Positions 1-6,716 of a DNA stretch of 35,974 nucleotides are shown one piece after another. This DNA comes from Clostridia bacterium (GTDB taxonomy: Bacteria > Bacillota > Clostridia > Christensenellales > Borkfalkiaceae), in contig JAJPZA010000031.1 in assembly GCA_021204625.1 (NCBI GenBank), positions 1 to 35,974 on the forward strand. Reading direction: 5' to 3'. A model generated the notes under the pieces. It saw only the letters and a list, made by a program, of their open reading frames with translations. It was not told where the DNA came from and did not search any database. The first letter of the stretch is position 1. Every line of letters begins with the position of its first letter. The position numbers and the translations under genes were made by a program.

Positions 1-234
1 TTATTCATCCAAGTGGCAAAAAGTGGCGATAAACTTCAAAAAAGTGGCGATAAACTTCAAAAAAGTGGCGATAAACCTCAAAAAGTGGCGATAAACCTCA
101 AAAAAGTGGCGATAAACTTCAAAAAAGTGGCGATAAACCTCAAAAAAGTGGCGATAAACCTCAAAAAAGTGGCGATAAACCAAAAAAATGGCGATAAACC
201 ACAAGGGCACTGCAGGATCGTCAGTGCCTTTTAG
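1..234 (+). CDS. C-terminal fragment of a protein with SGDK/VAIN repeats (partial, runs off left edge)
   Basis: The plus frame is open from base 1 to a TAG at 232-234. It reads three SGDK(L/P)Q units, then five KVAIN(L/F)K units, then a final NGDKPQ unit. Similar SGDK/VAIN linkers occur, as I recall, near the C-terminus of COG2865-type (AlbA_2) ATP-binding proteins just before a winged helix; here no winged helix follows, so the tail is short or degraded. The stop codon lies in a hairpin with a short T-run, as expected at a true gene end. The minus-strand ORF over the same bases (YRHFFEV repeats) is taken as a shadow. The family assignment is an inference; that this is a gene end is moderately supported. 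Confidence 0.4.
   Translation, partial: LFIQVAKSGDKLQKSGDKLQKSGDKPQKVAINLKKVAINFKKVAINLKKVAINLKKVAINQKNGDKPQGHCRIVSAF
23..200. repeat. Tandem repeat, about nine units of 21 bp
   Basis: The core GTGGCGATAAAC recurs at 23, 44, 65, 85, 106, 127, 148 and 169, with a variant (ATGGCGATAAAC) at 188. Spacings are 21, 21, 20, 21, 21, 21, 21 and 19. The 20-bp unit lacks one A in an A-run and changes the reading frame; the 19-bp unit restores it. The units are separated by A-runs of five to seven, which are prone to slippage. Confidence 0.9.
203..232 (+). terminator. Rho-independent terminator of the left-edge gene
   Basis: AAGGGCACTG (203-212) pairs with CAGTGCCTTT (222-231) over ten positions including one G-U, with a nine-base loop and a short T-run that forms part of the stop codon. 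Confidence 0.6.
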
Positions 235-280
235 AATGCCTGTTGTTTGAGCTGTGGGCATCATATCGTCATCTCACACG

Positions 281-351
281 TTTCCCTTAATGATAGGCTT
301 TTCCCATAAAATCGGCTCCATATAAAGGGATGAAGGCAGAATTAAGGGAAA
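281..351. repeat. 11-bp inverted repeat bounding a 71-bp segment
   Basis: TTTCCCTTAAT (281-291) is the exact reverse complement of ATTAAGGGAAA (341-351). It could be a long-range stem, a miniature element or chance; no flanking target duplication was evident. Confidence 0.5.
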
Positions 352-418
352 GAATAAGGGCATGTACAGTCACAGGAAGGATGGGGGTAGCCCGTACATA
401 CAGTTAGCAGAGTCTTTT

Positions 419-476
419 TTTGGCTCCAAATTTGGAAATCAGAGCCAAATTATGGCTCTGAATTCGATAATTAGAG
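419..476. repeat. Two copies of a 27-bp palindrome (GGCTC...GAGCC) downstream of the COG1373 gene
   Basis: Two adjacent near-palindromes with arms TTGGCTC and GAGCCAA and AAATT/AATT inner arms lie here. The same element occurs at about 2113-2183 on the other side of the ATPase gene. Confidence 0.7.
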
Positions 477-634
477 CCAACTCAGGAAAAACCAGCCGTT
501 CAGACCAATTGCAATGAATCAAGTACTTTATCGCGCTAAAGAGCTAAAGTGAATGGACCAGAGTAGAAACATATGTTTCTAATTTTGCCCATTTGTAAAC
601 AGATATTAACTTCTTATAAGATTTTTTATAGCAG

Positions 635-658
635 AAAGCGGGCATTGCTGCCCGCTTT
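635..658 (-). terminator. Hairpin overlapping the stop codon of the COG1373 ATPase gene
   Basis: AAAGCGGGCA (635-644) pairs perfectly with TGCCCGCTTT (649-658), loop TTGC. The TAA stop of the minus-strand gene lies in the stem. On the minus strand only the stem's own TTT precedes CTGC, so the U-tract is short and termination may be weak. Confidence 0.5.
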
Positions 659-2021
659 AAATCTTCTGGTTTTTGCTCAGTTCATCCAATGCAAGACCAA
701 TCAGTTTGTCTGTTTTGTCTGCCAGATACAGCGGGATGTTAAGCACTTTCCCGTCAAGCTTTAGATTAAGAAGAGAGTATCTTACTATGAGTTTTGTAAC
801 ATCTCCATAGGACTTAAGATAAGCCTTCATGCTGGCCTTTTTGTCATCGGTTCCGGATTTTATTTCAACCGGAATAATGTCGTTTTTCCTTTGGATCAGC
901 ACATCGACGTCATATGAGCCGTCTTTCCAGTATCCGATATCCTTAAGACCCTGGGATAAAAGCGACTGGATAACATAGTTTTCCATCATGGCACCTTTGA
1001 AATTACCAATGAGCCTGATATTTGCTGAGAAGAACGACGTGTCAAGATGCGACATTTTCCTGAGCAACCCCACATCACACATGTAGATTTTAAATATAAA
1101 CTCGTCACGGAATCTTTTTAAGGGGAGACCGGGCGCTTTTATCCTGTACAATATCTTGACATCGCTGACACGAGACAGCCAGTCTATAGCATAATAATAC
1201 TCTCTTGACCGTATGCTTTCTTTCTGGGTGTTCGGGTTGTTTTCTTTGATATCCTTGTAAGAGAACCTGTTGTATTCCTTGGCAAGCTGTTCCGGTATTG
1301 AGTTCCAGACATGCATTATCCTGTCATAATTAACTTTATCGTTATGCTTGCCGAAGTCAGACTGAAATCCAGACAGCACATCATCAATTGCGTTGTCGGC
1401 ACTTACGGGATCCAGCTTCTCTGTCAGATAATGGACAGGCTCAGGCATTCCGCCAAATGTGCAATATATCTTAAGCTTGTCATATAAATCATCTGCGAAG
1501 AATTGCGGAACCTGCTCAATCTTGTCTATGCTGTTCATATAGTTGACCAGGTTGGCATTGCCGTTTGCAATCAGAAACTCTTCAAAGGACATTGGCCACA
1601 TGTCGAAAAAATCAACTTTGCCCGCAGGGAAGCCGGCTGACAACCGCAGTCCCAGCAATGATCCTGCGGCAACAACATATATTTCCGGAGCATTTTCACA
1701 GAAGTATTTCAATGCATTAAGAGCATTGTTGCAGGTTTGGATCTCATCAAAGATGAAAAGAGTGTCAGGCGTTATTGGCTCTCCGCACAGGATTGCCAGA
1801 TTCTTAATAATGGTATAGGGATCAATGGTATATGAAAAAAATTCATCATACTGCCTGTTGGGAACATCAAAGTTCACATACACGGTATTGGTAAAATACC
1901 TTTTTCCGAATTCCTTCATGATCCACGTCTTGCCAGTCTGTCTTGCGCCGCGAATGACAAGAGGTTTCCTTTCACTGGAATTCTTCCATTCCACTAAACG
2001 GTTCATTATAAGGCGTTCCAT
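657..2021 (-). CDS. AAA ATPase with C-terminal DUF4143 (COG1373 family)
   Basis: This 454-residue protein has a Walker A GARQTGKT at residues 25-32 and a Walker B LFIFDEIQ at 88-95, so it should bind and hydrolyse ATP. The C-terminal part, ending in a restriction-endonuclease-like stretch (VDVLIQRKNDIIPVEIKSG), matches the DUF4143 architecture of COG1373. The cellular role of this widespread family is not established; members are often multi-copy and patchily distributed. The ATG at 2021 has GGAGG eight bases upstream and a TTGACT-N18-TATAAT promoter. No neighbour is functionally linked, and identical palindromes lie on both sides, which suggests a self-contained cassette. Family call is sure; function is unknown. 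Confidence 0.93.
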   Translation of the reverse strand: MERLIMNRLVEWKNSSERKPLVIRGARQTGKTWIMKEFGKRYFTNTVYVNFDVPNRQYDEFFSYTIDPYTIIKNLAILCGEPITPDTLFIFDEIQTCNNALNALKYFCENAPEIYVVAAGSLLGLRLSAGFPAGKVDFFDMWPMSFEEFLIANGNANLVNYMNSIDKIEQVPQFFADDLYDKLKIYCTFGGMPEPVHYLTEKLDPVSADNAIDDVLSGFQSDFGKHNDKVNYDRIMHVWNSIPEQLAKEYNRFSYKDIKENNPNTQKESIRSREYYYAIDWLSRVSDVKILYRIKAPGLPLKRFRDEFIFKIYMCDVGLLRKMSHLDTSFFSANIRLIGNFKGAMMENYVIQSLLSQGLKDIGYWKDGSYDVDVLIQRKNDIIPVEIKSGTDDKKASMKAYLKSYGDVTKLIVRYSLLNLKLDGKVLNIPLYLADKTDKLIGLALDELSKNQKI

Positions 2022-2068
2022 ATCTTATCCTCCAGTGTACAGTTAATGCGGATATTAATTATACTGGC

Positions 2069-2098
2069 ATTATACACTCCCTTGACCGTTTGAGTCAA
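2069..2098 (-). promoter_or_regulatory. Promoter of the COG1373 ATPase gene
   Basis: On the minus strand TTGACT (2093-2098) and TATAAT (2069-2074) are separated by 18 bases, about 48 bases before the ATG. Palindromic repeats lie immediately upstream of the -35 box. Confidence 0.65.
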
Positions 2099-2108
2099 TG
2101 AAAAATCA

Positions 2109-2188
2109 TAATCAGAGCCATTTATTGGCTCCAAATTCATAAATTAGAGCCATTTATTGGCTTCAAATTCAAAAATTAGAACCAAACA
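2109..2188. repeat. GGCTC...GAGCC palindromes upstream of the COG1373 promoter
   Basis: One half site and two full 27-29-bp near-palindromes (core TTGGCTCCAAATTCATAAATT, partner AGAGCCA, second copy mutated) lie in tandem with TTTA/TTAT joints. They match the pair at 419-476. They could be operator sites or cassette borders. Confidence 0.75.
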
Positions 2189-2273
2189 ACAGTTTCTAAA
2201 TAAAACCATGTACACATAAACTATTTTTGTTTCATGACGAAGCCGTGGTTCTGCGGGCGTGAAACGGCAACAG

Positions 2274-2296
2274 AAAAGCGGGCAGAATGCCCGCTT
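2274..2296 (-). terminator. Terminator of the flavin reductase-like gene
   Basis: On the minus strand AAGCGGGCA, loop TTC, TGCCCGCTT forms a perfect nine-pair stem followed by TT, giving TTTT before CTG. It lies about 35 bases past the stop codon at 2332. Confidence 0.75.
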
Positions 2297-2331
2297 ATGT
2301 GCATGTTTTCCGGTGTGTGGGGAAGGATGGG

Positions 2332-3282
2332 TCACTTCTTCTTGTTCTTTTCCTTGGAGCGCTTGTCGTTTATGATCTTCATGTGCTCTGCGGTTATGAG
2401 CTCAACGTTGTTTTCTTTGGCCCACTGGACGCAGCCCTTGAGGACGAGGGGCAGGAAGACGCGGGGAACGTTGAGGATGGTGCGGAGGGCGTCGTCCGTG
2501 AACTTTATCTTGTCATCGGCTCGGTTGGCGGCATAGCGGACGCTTATGAGGGACGCCTCGCGGACGGGCAGAAGCTCGGCGCGGGTCTTGGCCTTCCTGT
2601 GGAACCAGAAGTTCTTGCTGTCACGGTAGCCGTAGTCCACGGGAAGGGGAGGGAAGTCCTTGGCCTGAACGCCGTCTATGATTGCCTGGGCGTATTTGTG
2701 CTTCATGAGGATACGGTCTATGCGCAGGATGAAGTGTGCGCCGAACTCGGACGTAATTCCATTAAAGTTGCGGTAGGGTCCGGGGTATCCGGAGATGTCC
2801 TGGGAGTTGTCCAGTTCATCCAGTGGCTTGTCATCCTGGGCGCCGTCAAGCTCGCGCATCCATGTACATTCCATAACCTCTATGGCGTCCGCAAGAATCT
2901 GGGGACGCTTCTCGCCGGTCTCTTCCTCAATCTGGCTGGTCTCCAGGCGGAACTTGCACTGGGGCATCTTGTCCTCGGGCTTGTCTCCGGGCCATGAGAG
3001 CTTCACGCATTCCTTGAAGGTCTTGGGATTGTCATCCACAAAGTTCAGGGCGCATTTGCCGGAGCGCAGGATATTCTGCGCAGTGTTGGATGAGTTGCGG
3101 CACTGCAGAAGCATTGCGTAGTATCCCTTGCCTGCAACATAGTACGGCTGCACGAGGGAATACGGGCCGAGAGTGGTGGCCCCGTCCTTCGTGAGGGTGC
3201 TTATTACCACTGTGGGCATGGGGAAGTAGAAGGAAGTCTGGTAGAAGTTGTCTACCATCCTTAAGTTTTCAAAGCTGGACAT
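2332..3282 (-). CDS. Flavin reductase-like (FMN-binding split-barrel) protein with helical C-terminal domain
   Basis: This 316-residue protein resembles the flavin reductase-like domain in its first half (FPMPTVVISTLTKDGATTLGPYS, then NSSNTAQNILRSGKCALNFV), a fold that binds FMN and often reduces flavin with NAD(P)H. The last 60 residues (LRTILNVPRVFLPLVLKG, then AKENNVELITAEHMKII) look like the small helical PCP_red-type domain known from protochlorophyllide reductase relatives; that part is tentative. The C-terminus is lysine-rich. The track starts at 3360, but the ATG at 3282 has GGAGG at ideal distance, so I use it. Substrate is unknown. It is a single gene with its own promoter and terminator. 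Confidence 0.8.
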   Translation of the reverse strand: MSSFENLRMVDNFYQTSFYFPMPTVVISTLTKDGATTLGPYSLVQPYYVAGKGYYAMLLQCRNSSNTAQNILRSGKCALNFVDDNPKTFKECVKLSWPGDKPEDKMPQCKFRLETSQIEEETGEKRPQILADAIEVMECTWMRELDGAQDDKPLDELDNSQDISGYPGPYRNFNGITSEFGAHFILRIDRILMKHKYAQAIIDGVQAKDFPPLPVDYGYRDSKNFWFHRKAKTRAELLPVREASLISVRYAANRADDKIKFTDDALRTILNVPRVFLPLVLKGCVQWAKENNVELITAEHMKIINDKRSKEKNKKK

Positions 3283-3325
3283 TTGGTTTTTCCTCCGTAT
3301 CATTTGGATCTTGTGCTTTATGCAA

Positions 3326-3357
3326 CAGCGCCGGCTCAAAGGGGTGAAGCGGCGCTG
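3326..3357 (-). promoter_or_regulatory. Hairpin in the leader of the flavin reductase-like gene
   Basis: AGCGCC and GGCGCT arms with an inner GCT/AGC form a stem between the putative promoter (3369-3398) and the start codon. No T-run follows on the minus strand, so it looks like leader structure, not a terminator. Confidence 0.4.
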
Positions 3358-3368
3358 CAAAAGTCTGT

Positions 3369-3398
3369 ATTATATAATATGGTAAGGGAATTTGGTAA
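3369..3398 (-). promoter_or_regulatory. Putative promoter of the flavin reductase-like gene
   Basis: On the minus strand TTACCA (3393-3398) and TATAAT (3369-3374) lie 18 bases apart. The -35 box is imperfect. The TTACC motif is repeated three times in the region. Confidence 0.45.
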
Positions 3399-3417
3399 GG
3401 TAATTGCGTCTGGCCGC

Positions 3418-4629
3418 TCACTTTATTGCCAGCAGGCGGTTCATGAGCTCATAGCCGTCGGGAAGATAGAGGCCCGTCTTTGCGGCGTCGTCTTCGGTGT
3501 AGCGGGAGGCGCCGTTGCCGAGGTCCTTCACGTTTGTGTAGATGAGGTAAGGGATGGGGTCGGAGACGTGAGTCTTGCAGGCGCAGGGAGTGGGATGGTC
3601 CGGGCAGACGAGGATGGCGAAGTCTTCGCCGGCGGCAGAGAGGCGGCTGACCAGGGTCTTTACGACCTTGCCGTCTATCTCCTCAATGGAGAACACCTTG
3701 TGAGCGGGGTCTCCATGGTGGCCGCACTCATCCGGGCCTTCCATGTGGATGTATACGAAATCCAGGCCGCCTAAAAGGGCGTCCACGGCATAGTCCGCCT
3801 TGCCCTGAAAATTGGTGTCATAGTTGCCGGTAATGTTTGGAACGTCTATAAGCTCCATGCCGGCCAGAAGGCCTATGCCCTTTACGAGGTCTACGGCGGA
3901 TATCACGCCGCCCTTGAGGCCGTGCAGCTTTTCAAAGCTCTCCATGCCGGGCTTTGTGCCCTCGCCCCAGAACCAGATGGAGTTGGCGGGGTTCTTGCCC
4001 TCCGCAATGCGCTTCTTGTTGACGGGATGGTCTTTGAGAAGCTCGTAGCTGCGCTTCATCATTGCAAGGTAAACGTCCGCATTGGGGCCCTTGGGAAGGT
4101 AGTCCGTTATCTTCCTGTCCGAGATGTCATGGGGGGGAGTAAGGTCACAGCCTGTGGGACCATTGTTTACTACCATGCAGTGACGGTATGAGACGCCGGG
4201 ATAGAGTGTGAAGGTATCGTCATCGAAGAACTTCTTGAGGTATGCGATGAGTTCCCCGGCCTCTTCCGTGGATATCTCTCCGGAGGAATAGTCCACCATG
4301 GTCTTCTGCTCGTAGGGCTCATCGTCTGAGAGGGTCACGACATTGGTGCGGATGGTCACGTCCGTGTCCCTGAGCTTTATTCCCATGGACACGGCCTCCA
4401 GAGGAGACCTGCCTGTGTAGAAGAGAGTGGGGTTGAAGCCCATTACGGACATGTTGGCAACGTCCGAGCCCGGCTTCATGCCGTCCGGGACGGTCTTGCA
4501 GAGCCCTATCTCCGCATGCGGGGCAAGGGAGTCCATGCAGGGGGTCTTGGCAGCCTCAAGGCATGTCCTGTCCCCTAAATCCTTGATCTTCCAGTCGGCC
4601 ATTCCGTCGCCGAGCACAACAGCGTATTT
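3418..4629 (-). CDS. apgM: ApgM-type cofactor-independent phosphoglycerate mutase family protein (possible homoserine kinase)
   Basis: This 403-residue protein belongs to the alkaline-phosphatase-superfamily ApgM group. The N-terminus MKYAVVLGDGMADW carries the first metal-binding Asp, GSDVANMSVMG the predicted phospho-Ser region, and HMEGPDECGHHGD plus CPDHPTPCACKTHVSDPIP the remaining metal ligands. ApgM enzymes interconvert 3- and 2-phosphoglycerate, but a bacterial branch of this family has been proposed to act as homoserine kinase in threonine synthesis. The sequence alone does not decide, and no thr gene is adjacent. The start at 4629 begins with the canonical motif and has GAAGG 12 bases upstream; the track's upstream extension is not conserved-looking. 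Confidence 0.9.
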   Translation of the reverse strand, partial: KYAVVLGDGMADWKIKDLGDRTCLEAAKTPCMDSLAPHAEIGLCKTVPDGMKPGSDVANMSVMGFNPTLFYTGRSPLEAVSMGIKLRDTDVTIRTNVVTLSDDEPYEQKTMVDYSSGEISTEEAGELIAYLKKFFDDDTFTLYPGVSYRHCMVVNNGPTGCDLTPPHDISDRKITDYLPKGPNADVYLAMMKRSYELLKDHPVNKKRIAEGKNPANSIWFWGEGTKPGMESFEKLHGLKGGVISAVDLVKGIGLLAGMELIDVPNITGNYDTNFQGKADYAVDALLGGLDFVYIHMEGPDECGHHGDPAHKVFSIEEIDGKVVKTLVSRLSAAGEDFAILVCPDHPTPCACKTHVSDPIPYLIYTNVKDLGNGASRYTEDDAAKTGLYLPDGYELMNRLLAIK

Positions 4630-4748
4630 CATAACAGTTATATACCTTCTTTGCAAAGAATTCATATATGCCTGCCGCCGGTCCGGCTCTTCATTTCCCG
4701 GACGGGTGAGACGGAGGAGAAGCGGCAGCAGTTCAGATTGCGTATGTT

Positions 4749-5420
4749 TCAGTCATTCAGATCCCAGTCCACAGGCTTTTTGCCGTGCTGGATGAGATAT
4801 GCGTTGGTTTTGGAGAAGTGCCTGCATCCGAAGAACCCGTTGTATGCGGAAAGGGGTGAGGGATGCACCGCCTGCAGGATGAGATGCCTGGAGGCGTCTA
4901 TGAGCGGAGTCTTGGACCTTGCGTTTCCGCCCCAGAGAAGGAAGACGGTGTTTTCCGTGTTCTCCGAGATTATCCGGATAACGCTGTCCGTGAACCAGCT
5001 CCAGCCGCATCTGGAGTGGGAGTTGGCCTGGTGCTCCCGGACGGTGAGGGTGGTGTTTAAAAGCAGCACGCCCTGGCGGGCCCATTTTGTGAGGTCCCCG
5101 CAGTCCGGCTCCGTGATGCCGAGGTCATCATGTATCTCTTTGAATATGTTCTGCAGGGAGGGCGGAAGCTTCACGCCGGGCAGCACGGAAAAGCACAGCC
5201 CGTGCGCCTGCCCCGGCTCATGATACGGGTCCTGCCCTAAAAGGACAACCTTGAGGTCTTTCACGGGCGTGTAGCGGAAACAGTTATAGAGGTCATACGC
5301 GTTCGGGTATATGACCTTTGTCCTGTATTCCTCCAGGAGGAAATTATGTATTTTGGTGTATCTCTCATCCTGGAAGAGGGGAGCGAGGAGCTCGTCCCAT
5401 CCGCCGCCCAGAGGCTTCAT
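4749..5420 (-). CDS. ung: Uracil-DNA glycosylase, family 1
   Basis: This 223-residue enzyme removes uracil from DNA as the first step of base excision repair. Motif A GQDPYH lies at residues 62-67 (catalytic Asp64) and motif B HPSPLS at 186-191 (catalytic His186); the LLLNTTLTVR strand is also typical. Length fits family 1. The track ORF reaches 5693, but the ATG at 5420 gives the usual N-terminus and has GGGAG seven bases upstream; the longer form would read through the repeat-rich gap. It is preceded and followed by unrelated genes on the same strand. Confidence 0.97.
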   Translation of the reverse strand: MKPLGGGWDELLAPLFQDERYTKIHNFLLEEYRTKVIYPNAYDLYNCFRYTPVKDLKVVLLGQDPYHEPGQAHGLCFSVLPGVKLPPSLQNIFKEIHDDLGITEPDCGDLTKWARQGVLLLNTTLTVREHQANSHSRCGWSWFTDSVIRIISENTENTVFLLWGGNARSKTPLIDASRHLILQAVHPSPLSAYNGFFGCRHFSKTNAYLIQHGKKPVDWDLND

Positions 5421-5435
5421 GTCTTTCTCCCATGG

Positions 5436-5533
5436 TGCGCAAAATGCGCGCATATGTGCCGCATACGGCCTTTTACAAGGCCCATATGGCCCATATGGCC
5501 CTTTGCAGGGCCTGCGGCTGTCCTGGACAGCCC
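5436..5533. repeat. GC-rich hairpin cluster between mtnN and ung
   Basis: Successive inverted repeats GGCTGT/ACAGCC, GGCCCT/AGGGCC and overlapping GGCCCATATGGCC palindromes fill this 100-base gap. They probably end transcription of the upstream operon or stabilise its 3' end; no T-run is present. Confidence 0.55.
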
Positions 5534-5536
5534 AGG

Positions 5537-6199
5537 TTAATTGCAGGCCGCGACTATGCTGCGTATCTCTCTGCGCTCCGTCTCGAAGCACAGGGCCTGG
5601 TTTTTCATGTACTGGTCCGGGGTGCTCTCTTCGCCGCCGGCTACGTCCGAGATAATCTTGAAGGAGTAGCAGGGGACGCAGCAGTGCATGCACACCTGCT
5701 TCACGGCCGCAAGCTCCATGTCCCGGATTCCGGCGCCCAAGGCCTTGGTAAGCAGTGTGAAGTCTGCGGGGTCGTCATTGAACCTGTCCCCGGAGCCAAC
5801 GATCTCCAGAGGATACAGGTCCGCGGTGTCCAGAGGAAGGAGGGGCTCTTCGCACTCGTTGAGCGTTCCGACTGGCGTGTGGTTTATCTGCACGAGGTCA
5901 AAATCATACTGCACCGCGCCGGAGACGCCGTAAATCTCAGCCACTTTCATGGAGGGCTTGAGCCCTCCGGCCACTCCGATGTTTATGATGACGTCCGCGC
6001 CAAGGACGGAGATGGCGTACTGCGTGGCCCTGCCGGCGTTCACCTTTCCTATGCCGGACACGAGCACGTACAGCTTCTCGCCGCCGATTGACCCCATAAC
6101 GAGATGGAATCCCCAGAGATTTTCATCCAGGTCCTTTGTCTCCATGGCCTCAATGACCGGGGCCGCCTCGCATTCCATGGCTATAACGAAGCACTTCAT
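5537..6199 (-). CDS. mtnN: 5'-methylthioadenosine/S-adenosylhomocysteine nucleosidase family protein
   Basis: This 220-residue protein has the PNP/UDP phosphorylase superfamily pattern of MTA/SAH nucleosidases: VSGIGKVNAGRAT, INIGVAGGL, RDMELAAV with the base-contacting Glu, and IISDVAGG with the catalytic Asp. It should cleave MTA and SAH to adenine plus a thioribose product, recycling methylation and polyamine by-products. The ATG at 6199 lies four bases after the stop of the phosphopantetheinyl transferase gene, so it is the third gene of an operon and probably translationally coupled. A related nucleosidase (such as futalosine hydrolase) cannot be excluded. Confidence 0.88.
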   Translation of the reverse strand: MKCFVIAMECEAAPVIEAMETKDLDENLWGFHLVMGSIGGEKLYVLVSGIGKVNAGRATQYAISVLGADVIINIGVAGGLKPSMKVAEIYGVSGAVQYDFDLVQINHTPVGTLNECEEPLLPLDTADLYPLEIVGSGDRFNDDPADFTLLTKALGAGIRDMELAAVKQVCMHCCVPCYSFKIISDVAGGEESTPDQYMKNQALCFETERREIRSIVAACN

Positions 6200-6203
6200 A
6201 ATA

Positions 6204-6716
6204 TTATAACCCCCTGTACGGGCTGTATATGCAGAGCACGCCCTTGTCTGTTGTCTGCTGGTATCTCTGGCCTCCAACGGACTCTCCCTTATAGAGGAGC
6301 GTTCCGCCCACGTACTCCAGGTCCTTGTACATGTCCGCGAGAGTTGAGCCCACCATTTTTATATATGCCTCTTTCACAGTCCAGTGGGTGTAAAAGTCCC
6401 GCTCGGACTGGATTTCGGCCTTTTCGCGGTCCGTCATATGGCGCAGGATGTGCGAATATGATTTTCCGGAGGGGAAGATTTCCATGTCTATGCCCACGGG
6501 GGCGTCAGAAACCGCCAGAACGGTCCTGTTCCGGCTGTGCGAGACGGAGAAGTAAAGGGGATTGCCGGGGATGTAGGGCTTGCCGTTTTCCGTGCGCTCT
6601 ATCTCCGGCACATATCCCAGCCTTTTTGCAAGGGCCTTGCGTATCTCCTCATGGGCCTCGTCTCTTGTGAGATTCTCATATAACGTAACTTTCAGATGGT
6701 CCAGATTGGCGATCAT
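6204..6716 (-). CDS. 4'-phosphopantetheinyl transferase (Sfp superfamily)
   Basis: This 170-residue protein has the family signatures FSVSHSRNRTVLAV, GIDMEIF (metal-binding GxDxE) and WTVKEAYIK (WxxKEA). It should move the phosphopantetheine arm from CoA to a carrier protein. No carrier protein, PKS or NRPS gene is in the window, so the target is unknown. The ATG at 6716 overlaps the stop of the PfkB gene by four bases (ATGA), arguing for coupled translation and fixing the start; the longer track ORF is rejected. Size is in the range of short Sfp-type enzymes. Confidence 0.88.
   Translation of the reverse strand: MIANLDHLKVTLYENLTRDEAHEEIRKALAKRLGYVPEIERTENGKPYIPGNPLYFSVSHSRNRTVLAVSDAPVGIDMEIFPSGKSYSHILRHMTDREKAEIQSERDFYTHWTVKEAYIKMVGSTLADMYKDLEYVGGTLLYKGESVGGQRYQQTTDKGVLCIYSPYRGL

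Larger units (their letters stand above)
235..656. other. Intergenic region without a recognisable gene
   Basis: I see no credible coding region here. It holds an 11-bp inverted repeat (TTTCCCTTAAT at 281-291 and ATTAAGGGAAA at 341-351), two copies of the GGCTC-type palindrome (about 419-476) and the hairpin at 635-658. Confidence 0.6.

Noticed and set aside
1-264. Minus-strand ORF of 87 codons with YRHFFEV repeats
   Set aside because: It is the complement of the tandem repeat. The plus frame ends at a terminator and matches a known type of linker, so the minus ORF is taken as a shadow.
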